Below, piece by piece: positions 16,750-24,816 of a stretch of 64,000 nt of DNA (position 1 is the stretch's first letter; every line of letters starts with the position of its first letter). Under the pieces are notes generated by a model, which saw only the letters and a list, made by a program, of their open reading frames with translations, searched no databases and was not told the DNA's origin. A program made the position numbers and the translations under genes. Source of the stretch: Planctomycetota bacterium (GTDB taxonomy: Bacteria; Planctomycetota; Planctomycetia; Pirellulales; Pirellulaceae); NCBI GenBank assembly GCA_026692865.1, contig JAPLNI010000026.1:235899-299898 (forward strand), read 5' to 3'.

Positions 16750-19740
16750 ATGTTTCAACGTAGTCTATTTCAATTTTTCCGTGGTAACGTCATAAAACGA
16801 TCCGATACGCCGAGGGTTGGCAATCGCTATCGCAAGTATCTTTTCGAACGACTTGAACCTCGTAATCTGTTTGCCACGATCAACATGATTGATCTGGCGA
16901 ATCTTGGTGCGGCGGGCACGTTCGTCAATGGAGAGCGAGCGGATGACTTTAGCGGCTTCTCGGTAAGTAGCGCTGGTGATGTCAATGGAGATGGCTTTGA
17001 CGATTTGGTTGTAGGGGCTTATCGGGCCAGCCCTTCTTTCGAGAAAGGCGGGGCTGGGGAGAGCTACGTGATCTTCGGAGCATCTGCGCTTCCGGCAACG
17101 ATCGATTTAAGCACGCTCGGACAAGCTGGCAATCCGGCTGGCTTCAGCATTTGGGGCGATGCCACGGGAGACTACAGTGGTCGGGCTGTAAGCAGTGCGG
17201 GTGACCTGAACGGTGATGGCTTTGATGATCTCGTTATTGGTGCATATCGTGCGGACCCCGTCAGTGGATACAATGCGGGCAAAAGCTATGTGCTCTTTGG
17301 TAAGTCGAATTGGAACGCTAACTCAAGTGTCCGTTTGTCGGATGATATTGCAACCACTAATCCTGGCGTCGTGGGCATAACTATCTTAGGCCAATCGGCT
17401 CTCGATCTAAGTGGAGTTTCGGTCAGCAATGCCGGTGACGTCAATGGTGACGGGTTCAATGATCTTTTGATTGGTGCTTATCGAGCCGACCCCGGTAACC
17501 CCGAACGCAACGATGCGAGCAAGAGCTACTTAATCTACGGCAGTGAATCTACTCCAGCAGTCATCGATTTGGCCACACTCGGTGAAGCGGGACAGCCATC
17601 GGGAGTCACAATCTATGGACAAGTCCCGTTGGACTACAGCGGCTTTTCTGTGAGCAGTGCTGGGGATATCAACGGTGACGGCTTTGATGATTTGATCATT
17701 GGCGCGTTCGGTGCTGATCCATCAGGTTTGCCTGCCAACAGCGGAGGTGGAGAGACCTATGTCGTCTTTGGCGGGGCAACACTTCCTTCGATAATCGACT
17801 TGATCACGATTGGACAACCCGGACAGGCAGCCGGATTTACCATCTTGGGACAAGCACGAGATGACCAAAGTGGACGCTCGGTCAGTGGTGCAGGGGACTT
17901 CAATGGTGATGGTTTTGACGACCTCATCATCGGGGCCATAGGCGCGAGCCCATCGGGACGTGTTGATGCGGGCAAAACGTATTTGATATTTGGCAAGCCC
18001 GATTGGAGTACTACATTAACTTTAAGATTATCCGACACATTAGGCACAAACGGAATCACAATCTCCGGGCAAACTGCAGGTGATTTAAGTGGTATTTCGG
18101 TTCGTAATGCGGGAGATTTTAACGCAGACGGTTTCGATGACATTCTGATCGGAGCAAGTCAATTCGATGTTGGTGGCACCAAAAACTATGCAGGTGCAAC
18201 CTATTTGATCTATGGTAAGCCAAGCGGCAATATCAACCTCGATCTGGCAAACCTCGGGACAGCCGGCCTCACCATCGTTGGTGCCGCTGAAGGGGACTAT
18301 AGTGGCGGGTCCGTAAGCAGTGCTGGTGATGTAAATGGGGATGGCTTCGACGATCTTATCATCGGGGCCAGCGGCGTTGATCTTGCTGGTCAATCTCGAG
18401 TCGGCCGAAGCTACATTCTTTATGGTGGTAATGGTTTTACTGATTCGATAGCCGCAAGTAATCTCGGCACCAATGCATCTAACGCGATCTCAGGAACGTC
18501 CGTTGGGCAAATCATCAACGGAGCCGACGGCGAAGATGTACTCGTCGGCAATGGTGGTGCGGATGTCCTTTTCGGAGGACGAGGCAACGATACGCTTGCG
18601 GTGAGCGATCTTAGCTTTCAACGCATTGTCGGCGGCAATGGCGTTGACACATTGCGACTTGATGGCACTGGTATCTCGTTGGATCTGACCGGTATTCGCG
18701 ACAATCGCATCCTCGGTATCGAAACAATCGATATCTCCGGCAGCGGAAGCAACATACTGACAGTCAATCAACAGGAAGTCCTCAACATCTCTGGGGAATC
18801 AAACACACTCATCGTCCGTCGCAACGCAGATGACGTGATCAACATGGGTACTGGTTGGACTCAGTTGGCCAACGAAACTATTAGCGGTCGACCGTTCTTG
18901 GTTTACGCTCAAGGTCAAGCTCGATTAAAAGTCCAAGCGATTCCCCAAGCAACCATCGCCTCACGCCAAGTCTTCTACAACAACTCAGCGGGCTTTGGGA
19001 CCAACAACTTGAACAACTCGCCGCTGATCAATCCGATCAATGCGATCGACCCAAGCAAGTCTGCATTGCTGCCTGGCGGAACGACAACGCTTGCAAATTT
19101 CACCAACTACTCACGCGGCCTCAACGGGATCGTGATTGATCTTACTGGAGCGACAAACTTGTCCAGCATTTCGGCTTCAAGCTTCCAGTTCGCGACGTGG
19201 TCAAATTTCACGCTTACTACACCAGGCTTCGTTTCGATCACGCCTACGGTAACTGTCTCTACGTTTGCCGGAGGCGGAACCGGTGGTGCCGATCGTGTGA
19301 AGCTGGTCTTTGCTGACAACGCAATCCAAAACGCGTGGCTGCGAATTACTGTCTTAGCCGATGCGAATACGAGCTTAGCGACCAATGATGTATTCTACTT
19401 CGGTAACGCTCGTTTTGATGTAACGCCAGCAACGTCGTTCCCATCGCAAGTGGGGATCAACATCTTGGATACCAATATCGTTCGAGGCAGAAATGGGACC
19501 GATTCCAATAACGTTTCGAACATCTTCGACGTAGATAAATCCGGAAGTGTTAACATACTCGATACCAACGCGACCCGGGGGGGTAATGGAGTCAACAGCC
19601 TCAGACCATTCACAGCACCATTACCGCCAGCCAATCTTCTTCTGGCTAGACGTAGCGATGCTGCCTTTGTCGACATGAGTTGGCTGGAACCGTTTGATTC
19701 AAGCACCAGTCGAAGACGCACTGCCTTACGGTACTTCTGA
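16750..19740 (+). CDS. LEPR-XLL surface protein with seven FG-GAP repeats, RTX-like repeat and dockerin-like C-terminus
   Basis: 996 residues. The N-terminus is basic and carries a clear LEPR-XLL motif (FERLEPRNLFA, about residues 32-42). Residues 50-570 hold seven FG-GAP repeats, each with a Ca-binding core such as AGDVNGDGFDDLVIGAY, predicting a seven-bladed integrin-alpha-like propeller. Residues about 585-625 resemble RTX Ca-binding nonapeptides (INGADGEDVLVGNGGADVLFG). The C-terminal module (738-900), dockerin-like segment (INILDTNIVRGRNG; FDVDKSGSVNILDTN) and tail (DMSWLEPFDSSTSRRR) match the glycosidase protein almost residue for residue. No enzyme domain is seen, so an adhesive or structural surface role is likely (inference). 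Confidence 0.9.
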   Translation: MFQRSLFQFFRGNVIKRSDTPRVGNRYRKYLFERLEPRNLFATINMIDLANLGAAGTFVNGERADDFSGFSVSSAGDVNGDGFDDLVVGAYRASPSFEKGGAGESYVIFGASALPATIDLSTLGQAGNPAGFSIWGDATGDYSGRAVSSAGDLNGDGFDDLVIGAYRADPVSGYNAGKSYVLFGKSNWNANSSVRLSDDIATTNPGVVGITILGQSALDLSGVSVSNAGDVNGDGFNDLLIGAYRADPGNPERNDASKSYLIYGSESTPAVIDLATLGEAGQPSGVTIYGQVPLDYSGFSVSSAGDINGDGFDDLIIGAFGADPSGLPANSGGGETYVVFGGATLPSIIDLITIGQPGQAAGFTILGQARDDQSGRSVSGAGDFNGDGFDDLIIGAIGASPSGRVDAGKTYLIFGKPDWSTTLTLRLSDTLGTNGITISGQTAGDLSGISVRNAGDFNADGFDDILIGASQFDVGGTKNYAGATYLIYGKPSGNINLDLANLGTAGLTIVGAAEGDYSGGSVSSAGDVNGDGFDDLIIGASGVDLAGQSRVGRSYILYGGNGFTDSIAASNLGTNASNAISGTSVGQIINGADGEDVLVGNGGADVLFGGRGNDTLAVSDLSFQRIVGGNGVDTLRLDGTGISLDLTGIRDNRILGIETIDISGSGSNILTVNQQEVLNISGESNTLIVRRNADDVINMGTGWTQLANETISGRPFLVYAQGQARLKVQAIPQATIASRQVFYNNSAGFGTNNLNNSPLINPINAIDPSKSALLPGGTTTLANFTNYSRGLNGIVIDLTGATNLSSISASSFQFATWSNFTLTTPGFVSITPTVTVSTFAGGGTGGADRVKLVFADNAIQNAWLRITVLADANTSLATNDVFYFGNARFDVTPATSFPSQVGINILDTNIVRGRNGTDSNNVSNIFDVDKSGSVNILDTNATRGGNGVNSLRPFTAPLPPANLLLARRSDAAFVDMSWLEPFDSSTSRRRTALRYF
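18961..19728 (+). repeat. Long intragenic direct repeat, copy 2 (C-terminal module)
   Basis: Partner of 12490-13257, same strand and frame with no gaps. Differences cluster in the first ~100 bases; long stretches after that are identical. Only a handful change an amino acid (for example Asp to Gly near 19229, Lys to Thr near 19706). Confidence 0.95.
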
Positions 19741-19861
19741 ATACTTATTTGTAAGTCGGGCGCGTAGGATGAGACCGTCGTCGTCCCGTCCGCGCTAATT
19801 GTCTGTGTTAACCGTTCGGGACAAGTGGTCCCAAACTACGAACTTGAGCGGGTTGCGATCG

Positions 19862-21451
19862 CTATGATTGCAACTGCGCACCCGGGCGACCTGATTCGAC
19901 GACGAACGAGGCTCGCGTGCTGATCGGCGAGCCTGGTGTCTCGACGTAATCTAGAACTTGATAGTCGGCTTTCCATTCTTTAGATGTGACTTCGCATCGA
20001 GTGTATCCGCGTTGTGAATTTTGGAACTTCACAAATGGATTTTCCGCTAGCACGTGATCGTGAGCCTTCGTATGATCGACGCCATTGCCGCCCGAAGAAA
20101 TCGATGTGCAGACAAACTCGGTCGCAACTGTCTTCGAATCGGGATAGCTGAAGTCAACCTTGAGATCGTTCACCCAATTGGAATGAATGTCGCCAGTGAG
20201 TACGATCGGATTGGGAACTTGACGTTCTTCCAGGAAACTCAACAAGCGACGGCGTGGAACATCATAACCCGACCACTGATCCATCGAGAATGTTGCGGGT
20301 TCGCCTTCAGTGAGATCGACTCGAGCCATCATCACTTGCTGACCAAGCACGTTCCAAGCACCTTTGGAATCGATTAGCTCTCGATAAAGCCATCGCTCTT
20401 GGTCTATGCCAAGCATGGTTGCTTGTGGGTTATAAACTTCATCGGTGAGCGGCTTTTTCCCGTCGCCGTTGGGTTGATCACTTCGATATTGCCGAGTGTC
20501 CAACATGTGAAAATTGGCGAGCAATCCGTAAGGCAACGATCGATAGATTTGACAATCAGGCCCCTGCGGTAGAGAACTTCTTCGCAAGGGCATCATCTCG
20601 TAGAAGGCTTGATACGCGTTAGCACGTCGAAGCAAAAAGAGGTTGCGATCAAAGCTATGCTCTTCCGAGATATCGCTGCTGTAGTTGTTGTCGACTTCGT
20701 GGTCATCCCACACGACTAACCACGGGCACTGGGCATGCATTGATTGAAGATGTTCATCCGTTCGATACTGTGCGTAGCGGTTACGGTAGTCAACTAATGA
20801 ATTGATTTCGTCGCCGATATGCTTGCGAGGTTTCTTTTCTTTGCCGCCGTATTCATAAATGTAGTCGCCAAGATGGACAACCAGATCCAGATCGTCTTTG
20901 AGCATATGTTGGTAGCCAGTATAAAAACCTTGCTCGTAGCTTTGGCAAGAGGCAAACGCAAACTTGAGCTTGTCCGGCATCACGGTCGGTGCTGGAAAAG
21001 TCTTTGCTCGTCCAATTCGGCTCTCTGCATCACCACATCGGAAGCGATAGAAGTACCAGTGGTCTGGCTTCAAACCCTCAACCTCAACGTGCACGGAATG
21101 TCCCAACTGAGGAGTCGCCAAAGCCGTACCCGACTGAACTAGGTTTTTCATGTTGTCGTCGGTAGCAATTGACCATTCCACTGGCACGACCTCCGAAGGC
21201 ATGCCGCCCCCTTCAGTAGGATTCGGTGCCAATCGTGTCCAGATCACAAAGCCATTCGCTGATGGATCTCCTGACGCGACACCCAACGTAAATGGATTCA
21301 CCGAAAAAGAAGGTGCAGCAAGCACCACACTAGGCACAATTTGCGAGATGTAAGGAACAATCCCCCATGCTGCCGACTGAAGGAAAAAACGACGGCGGTC
21401 AGATACTAATTCGCGAGCCAGATTCAATCGTCGAGTCATGTGCTTCTTCAT
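19862..21451 (-). CDS. PhoD-type alkaline phosphatase, Tat-exported
   Basis: About 529 residues from the ATG at 21451; an ATG at 21439 is a close alternative, and the longest frame would start at 21514. The N-terminus has a twin-arginine signal (SDRRRFFLQSAAWG). Then comes the PhoD N-terminal domain (FTLGVASGDP, VIWTRLAP) and the metallophosphatase core: FAFASCQSYEQGFYTGY, DLVVHLGDYIYEYGG, LVVWDDHEVDNNY and VLTGDIHSNW. These supply the Asp, His and Cys-region residues of the Ca/Fe-dependent PhoD centre. The enzyme would release phosphate from phosphodi- and monoesters in the periplasm. It ends convergently with the FG-GAP gene and is transcribed in the same direction as the Gfo/Idh/MocA gene upstream of it. 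Confidence 0.92.
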   Translation of the reverse strand: MKKHMTRRLNLARELVSDRRRFFLQSAAWGIVPYISQIVPSVVLAAPSFSVNPFTLGVASGDPSANGFVIWTRLAPNPTEGGGMPSEVVPVEWSIATDDNMKNLVQSGTALATPQLGHSVHVEVEGLKPDHWYFYRFRCGDAESRIGRAKTFPAPTVMPDKLKFAFASCQSYEQGFYTGYQHMLKDDLDLVVHLGDYIYEYGGKEKKPRKHIGDEINSLVDYRNRYAQYRTDEHLQSMHAQCPWLVVWDDHEVDNNYSSDISEEHSFDRNLFLLRRANAYQAFYEMMPLRRSSLPQGPDCQIYRSLPYGLLANFHMLDTRQYRSDQPNGDGKKPLTDEVYNPQATMLGIDQERWLYRELIDSKGAWNVLGQQVMMARVDLTEGEPATFSMDQWSGYDVPRRRLLSFLEERQVPNPIVLTGDIHSNWVNDLKVDFSYPDSKTVATEFVCTSISSGGNGVDHTKAHDHVLAENPFVKFQNSQRGYTRCEVTSKEWKADYQVLDYVETPGSPISTRASFVVESGRPGAQLQS

Positions 21452-21684
21452 CTCAAAAAATGCGAGGACTTTAGAACTCTGGAAATGCGTTGCGGTGATG
21501 ACACCGCGAAGCATCCGCCGGAGGGTGAGGATTCAGGGAGGACAAATAATATACCAGCAACCCCCAAGATATTCGTCAAAGATTTGATGAAGATATCGTC
21601 AAGCTTCGATAGTGGAAAGGAAAAGGATACGCACGTCGGAGGTTTTCCCCACGTTGACAGATCTCTACGAAGCCGGTCCGCTGT

Positions 21685-21712
21685 TAGCAGCGTTTACAGA
21701 GAGACGCTGCTA
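21685..21712. repeat. Perfect 9-bp hairpin downstream of the Gfo/Idh/MocA gene
   Basis: TAGCAGCGT and ACGCTGCTA pair perfectly around a 10-base loop, about 34 bases after the stop of the minus-strand gene at 21746. There is no T-run on either side, so it may be a REP-type palindrome or an RNA-stabilising stem rather than an intrinsic terminator. Confidence 0.7.
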
Positions 21713-21745
21713 CTTATCGATAATTTTTAGACTCAATCGTTTTTC

Positions 21746-23104
21746 TTAAAGCTCGTAACCAGCACGATACGGGGCCTTGATCATCGAATCGTATTCGTTG
21801 GTTCCGATGACCTTCATGTTGGCTTGATCCCATTCGAGTCGTGGACTTTCGACGGTTGCGACACCTTCCTTAGCACGACCAGCTGCCCACACGGCCAAGT
21901 TACCCAAGAGAATCACTTCCGTGAGTTTACCTGCATAGTTTGCAAAGTTGGACCAGCAAGCTTCTGGCTTATTAGCCTTGATGGCTGCCGCGAATTCCTT
22001 AAAGTGCCCAGGGCTACGAACAAAGTCGACGTCTTTATCGGCGCCACCGATGATTTCATATTCTGCACCGTAGTCGTTTGGCGAGAAAAGTTTTCCATTG
22101 GTTCCGACGATGAGAAGACCGCTATCGCTTCGTTTACGACCTTCGATTAATTCGGGAGCAATCTTGTTTCCACCGTCGTACCAGTAGAACTTCAATGGTG
22201 GTCGCGATGCTGTGGCAGCGAACTCAAAAGTGATCTTGGAGTTGCCTGGATAGGTTTCTCCGTTGTGGCCGCTGGTAGTTGCTTGGACCGCAATTGGATT
22301 TACCATTTCGCAGCCCGCGAACGGCATGTTCATCGTATGGCAAGCCATATCACCAAGAGCACCAGTTCCAAAGGCCCAGAAACCTCGCCACTTAAATGGA
22401 TGATAAGCGGCATTATATTCGCGGGACTCTACTGGTCCCAGGAACTCGTCCCAATGGATGTGAGCTGGAACTGGTTCGCCCGCTGGTCGTTCAATCCCTT
22501 GTGGCCACACTGGTCGATTGGTCCACACGTGGACTTCCTTCGCATCGCCAATGACACCGGCTTTAATCTTTGCGGCTGCTTCGCGAAGGCCGTTTCTTTC
22601 GGAGCCTTGGTTTCCCATTTGGGTAACGACTTTTGTGCTCGCAGCCAACTCGGCAAGTGTTCGAGCTTCGAAGATGGTTCTCGTCAGCGGCTTCTGGCAG
22701 TAGACCGCCTTGCCATTCCTCATCGCCATCGCTGCGACCACTGCGTGCGTGTGGTCAGGTGTCGTCACCGTGACTGCGTCGATGCTCTTTCCGACTTCAT
22801 CAAACATCTTGCGATAATCGTTGAATGCGACAGCATCTTCAAAGCCTTCGGTTTCTTTACGCTTTGCGATAGTCAAATCGTCGATATCGCAAACGGCTAC
22901 GATCTTCCCATTGCGTTCTGCATCTGCAGAGTCGCTTTGGCCTTTGCCGCCAACGCCGACGCATCCGAAGCGAATTTCTTCTAAAGCGGATCGGCTCTCA
23001 CGTGGAGCGATACCGCCTGCTACCCAATAGCCACCGGTAATGGCTGCGGAGGTTTTAATGAATTTACGTCGCGAGCCGTTGCTGATTGGTTTCTTGTTTT
23101 TCAT
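21746..23104 (-). CDS. Gfo/Idh/MocA-family oxidoreductase, Tat-exported
   Basis: About 452 residues from the ATG at 23104; the longest frame adds 27 implausible residues. The Tat signal is SRRKFIKTSAAITGGYWVAGG. The Rossmann fold starts at IRFGCVGVGGKGQSD and continues with KIVAVCDIDD and the substrate-side signature YCQKPLTRT, in which the usual Glu of the EKP motif is Gln, a known variant in exported planctomycete members. The C-terminal half has the beta-sheet oxidoreductase domain (WDEFLGPVESREYNAAYHPFKWRGFW). The family performs NAD(P)-dependent redox chemistry on sugars and glycosides; export suggests work on glycan breakdown products. A second, paralogous gene is at 46374. Confidence 0.92.
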   Translation of the reverse strand: MKNKKPISNGSRRKFIKTSAAITGGYWVAGGIAPRESRSALEEIRFGCVGVGGKGQSDSADAERNGKIVAVCDIDDLTIAKRKETEGFEDAVAFNDYRKMFDEVGKSIDAVTVTTPDHTHAVVAAMAMRNGKAVYCQKPLTRTIFEARTLAELAASTKVVTQMGNQGSERNGLREAAAKIKAGVIGDAKEVHVWTNRPVWPQGIERPAGEPVPAHIHWDEFLGPVESREYNAAYHPFKWRGFWAFGTGALGDMACHTMNMPFAGCEMVNPIAVQATTSGHNGETYPGNSKITFEFAATASRPPLKFYWYDGGNKIAPELIEGRKRSDSGLLIVGTNGKLFSPNDYGAEYEIIGGADKDVDFVRSPGHFKEFAAAIKANKPEACWSNFANYAGKLTEVILLGNLAVWAAGRAKEGVATVESPRLEWDQANMKVIGTNEYDSMIKAPYRAGYEL

Positions 23105-23461
23105 GTTGTTAAGTTTTTCAGTTGAGATAGGGTGGGGTGAACATTCGCTGTCGATTGGACTGGCTACAAATTGGGAGGGTGTCACTAGATTGCACTTAGT
23201 TTCTCACGACGTTTCTCGTGACGCTAAGAGCTTTGGATTATAAGGTTTTTGACGTATCAAGTCAGCAAACAAGCCTCGGAGAAGGATAAAAATGTCGTCT
23301 AGAGTTCAAATTCCGTGCCAAACTTGTACTAACCCGATCACAACGCAGGAGGCGAACGTGGACGAGTCAAGGATTTGACCCCTTTCCAGATCCTCGTTGG
23401 TGCGTCGAACCACCCAGTCCTTTTTGCAGCTCCTTTAGTGGGCTTTTTTGCGAGACTTATT
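23105..23461. other. Intergenic region between divergent genes
   Basis: 357 bases separating the minus-strand Gfo/Idh/MocA gene from the plus-strand small membrane protein. It should hold both promoters. I see no hairpin, repeat or credible coding sequence in it. Confidence 0.5.
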
Positions 23462-23725
23462 ATGATGTGGCGAGCTTTCTTTTCAGCGGTCGGTATCGTT
23501 TTAGTCATCTTGGGGATTGAGTGCTTGCTGATCGACAGCGCTGTTTTAGCCGCAGGAGTCGTCGATGATCCAATGGCTTTACAGCAAAACACCATGTTCG
23601 GAGGCCAGCTCGCAAACACTCAGAATCGCGTCTTTCGACCGGCTGAGTGGATTCCTTGGAGCCTGCTTGCTTCAGGCGCAGTTGTCCTGATCTATTCCAT
23701 TTCGCTTCGACGTGCAAACGGTTAG
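23462..23725 (+). CDS. Small two-helix membrane protein, unknown function
   Basis: 87 residues from the ATG at 23462 (a second ATG follows at once at 23465; the longer frame begins with TTG at 23375). Two hydrophobic segments are clear: AFFSAVGIVLVILGIECLLI near the N-terminus and WIPWSLLASGAVVLIYSI near the C-terminus. Between them is a polar stretch of about 35 residues (DDPMALQQNT ... RVFRPAEW) that would lie on one side of the membrane, followed by a basic tail (RRANG). I do not recognise the family. Coding is supported by the coherent two-helix pattern, but the ribosome site is weak. Confidence 0.6.
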   Translation: MMWRAFFSAVGIVLVILGIECLLIDSAVLAAGVVDDPMALQQNTMFGGQLANTQNRVFRPAEWIPWSLLASGAVVLIYSISLRRANG

Positions 23726-24083
23726 TAGTACGATGGGATGATGAAAAGGTTATTTCTCCTGAGCCCTAGCCGCTAGCCTCGGGTGCTACCGGGCAAATTG
23801 TGGCAAGGTCGAAACCCGTGGCTAGCGCCATCGGCTCAGGTTTGATCAGGCCAGTGATATGCCTCAGTGATACGCCCGAGTCGAGTTGCGGTTCGTTTTT
23901 AGATGGGTAGAGATTGGACTAGGAAATTAAGGCTTTTTGATTTAAAGTCTTTCTCGGTGCGATATTTAGCATGCTATTTGCACTAAAAAATAATCCAATC
24001 CCAATCCATTCTTCATACGCCTGCAACTTTTCATCCCGAGAATCATGTGGTCGCTTTGATTGTCCACAACTCGGAGACCCGCC
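23726..24083. other. Intergenic region with one REP-like palindrome
   Basis: 358 bases between two plus-strand genes. 23758-23840 is a REP-like repeat (copy C). The part after 23900 is AT-rich and probably holds the promoter of the HTH-EIIA gene, whose ribosome site GGAG lies 7 bases before its ATG. Confidence 0.6.
23758..23840. repeat. REP-like palindromic repeat, copy C
   Basis: The left arm (CCTGAGCCCTAGCCGCTAGCC) and right arm (GGCTAGCGCCATCGGCTCAGG) pair imperfectly. An inner stem CGGGT/ACCCG brackets the loop. It belongs to the same family as 9099 and 29713. Confidence 0.75.
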
Positions 24084-24800
24084 ATGTCCAGCAAAGAATT
24101 CGACGTCGATCAGCTCGCCGCATACCTCCATTTAACACCTGATCAAGTTTCAAAGCTAGCCTCGCGCGGAACTCTGCCCGCAAGGCGAATCTCTGGGCAG
24201 TGGCGATTCAGTGAGTCTGATGTACATCATTGGCTAGAAGAAAAAATCGGAGCGAGCGATGCAGAAGGGCTCGGCAAAATGGAAGCCTTGCTAGATCGTC
24301 ATGCACATGCCGATGACGAACAGGGATCGCTAGCCGACTATCTTCCGATCGACGCCATTCAGATTCCGCTTCAAGCTAGAACGCGTGGAAGTGTGATTCG
24401 CGAAATGAGCCAGCTCGCAGCCAACACCGGTTTGCTTTGGGATGCTGCTGGGATGGCGGAAGCCGTTGCCGCTCGGGAAGATTTGCATCCAACTGCACTC
24501 GAAAGCGGTGTCGCTTTACTGCACCCTCGGCGACCGCAATCGACGATCTTGGCTGAACCTATTTTGGCATTGGGTATTACTGGTCAACCGCTTCCCTTTG
24601 GAAACAAGTCGGGGCATTTGACGGACGTTTTCTTTTTGATTTGCAGCACCGATGACCGCACGCATTTAAGGATTCTCGCAAGGTTGTCTCGATTGCTAAC
24701 GGATGCGGTTTGGCTGACGCAATTGCGGTCTGCAACTTCTGCGGCCGAGGCCTTGGAACTTGTTCGAGCTGGCGAGCTGGAACTCCTTTCGCAAAGATAG
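24084..24800 (+). CDS. MerR/excisionase-type HTH fused to a PTS EIIA-like domain
   Basis: 238 residues from the ATG at 24084, chosen because GGAG sits 7 bases upstream; the frame extends back to a TTG at 24060. Residues 6-52 are a helix-turn-helix of excisionase/MerR type (LAAYLHLTPDQVSKLASRGT, RRISGQWRFSESDVHHWLEE). Residues about 85-238 are a type-2 PTS EIIA domain like EIIA-Ntr; the phospho-accepting His is probably His147 in ALESGVALLHPR. The protein likely senses phosphoryl flux or a metabolite signal and binds DNA or another regulator; that role is inference. The stop is 16 bases before mnmA, so the two are probably one operon. Confidence 0.85.
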   Translation: MSSKEFDVDQLAAYLHLTPDQVSKLASRGTLPARRISGQWRFSESDVHHWLEEKIGASDAEGLGKMEALLDRHAHADDEQGSLADYLPIDAIQIPLQARTRGSVIREMSQLAANTGLLWDAAGMAEAVAAREDLHPTALESGVALLHPRRPQSTILAEPILALGITGQPLPFGNKSGHLTDVFFLICSTDDRTHLRILARLSRLLTDAVWLTQLRSATSAAEALELVRAGELELLSQR

Positions 24801-24816
24801 CTGGCTCACCAAAATC

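Noticed and set aside
22265..22984. 239-codon plus-strand frame opposite the Gfo/Idh/MocA gene
   Set aside because: Shadow of a conserved gene; odd Cys/Trp/His-rich composition and no start signal.
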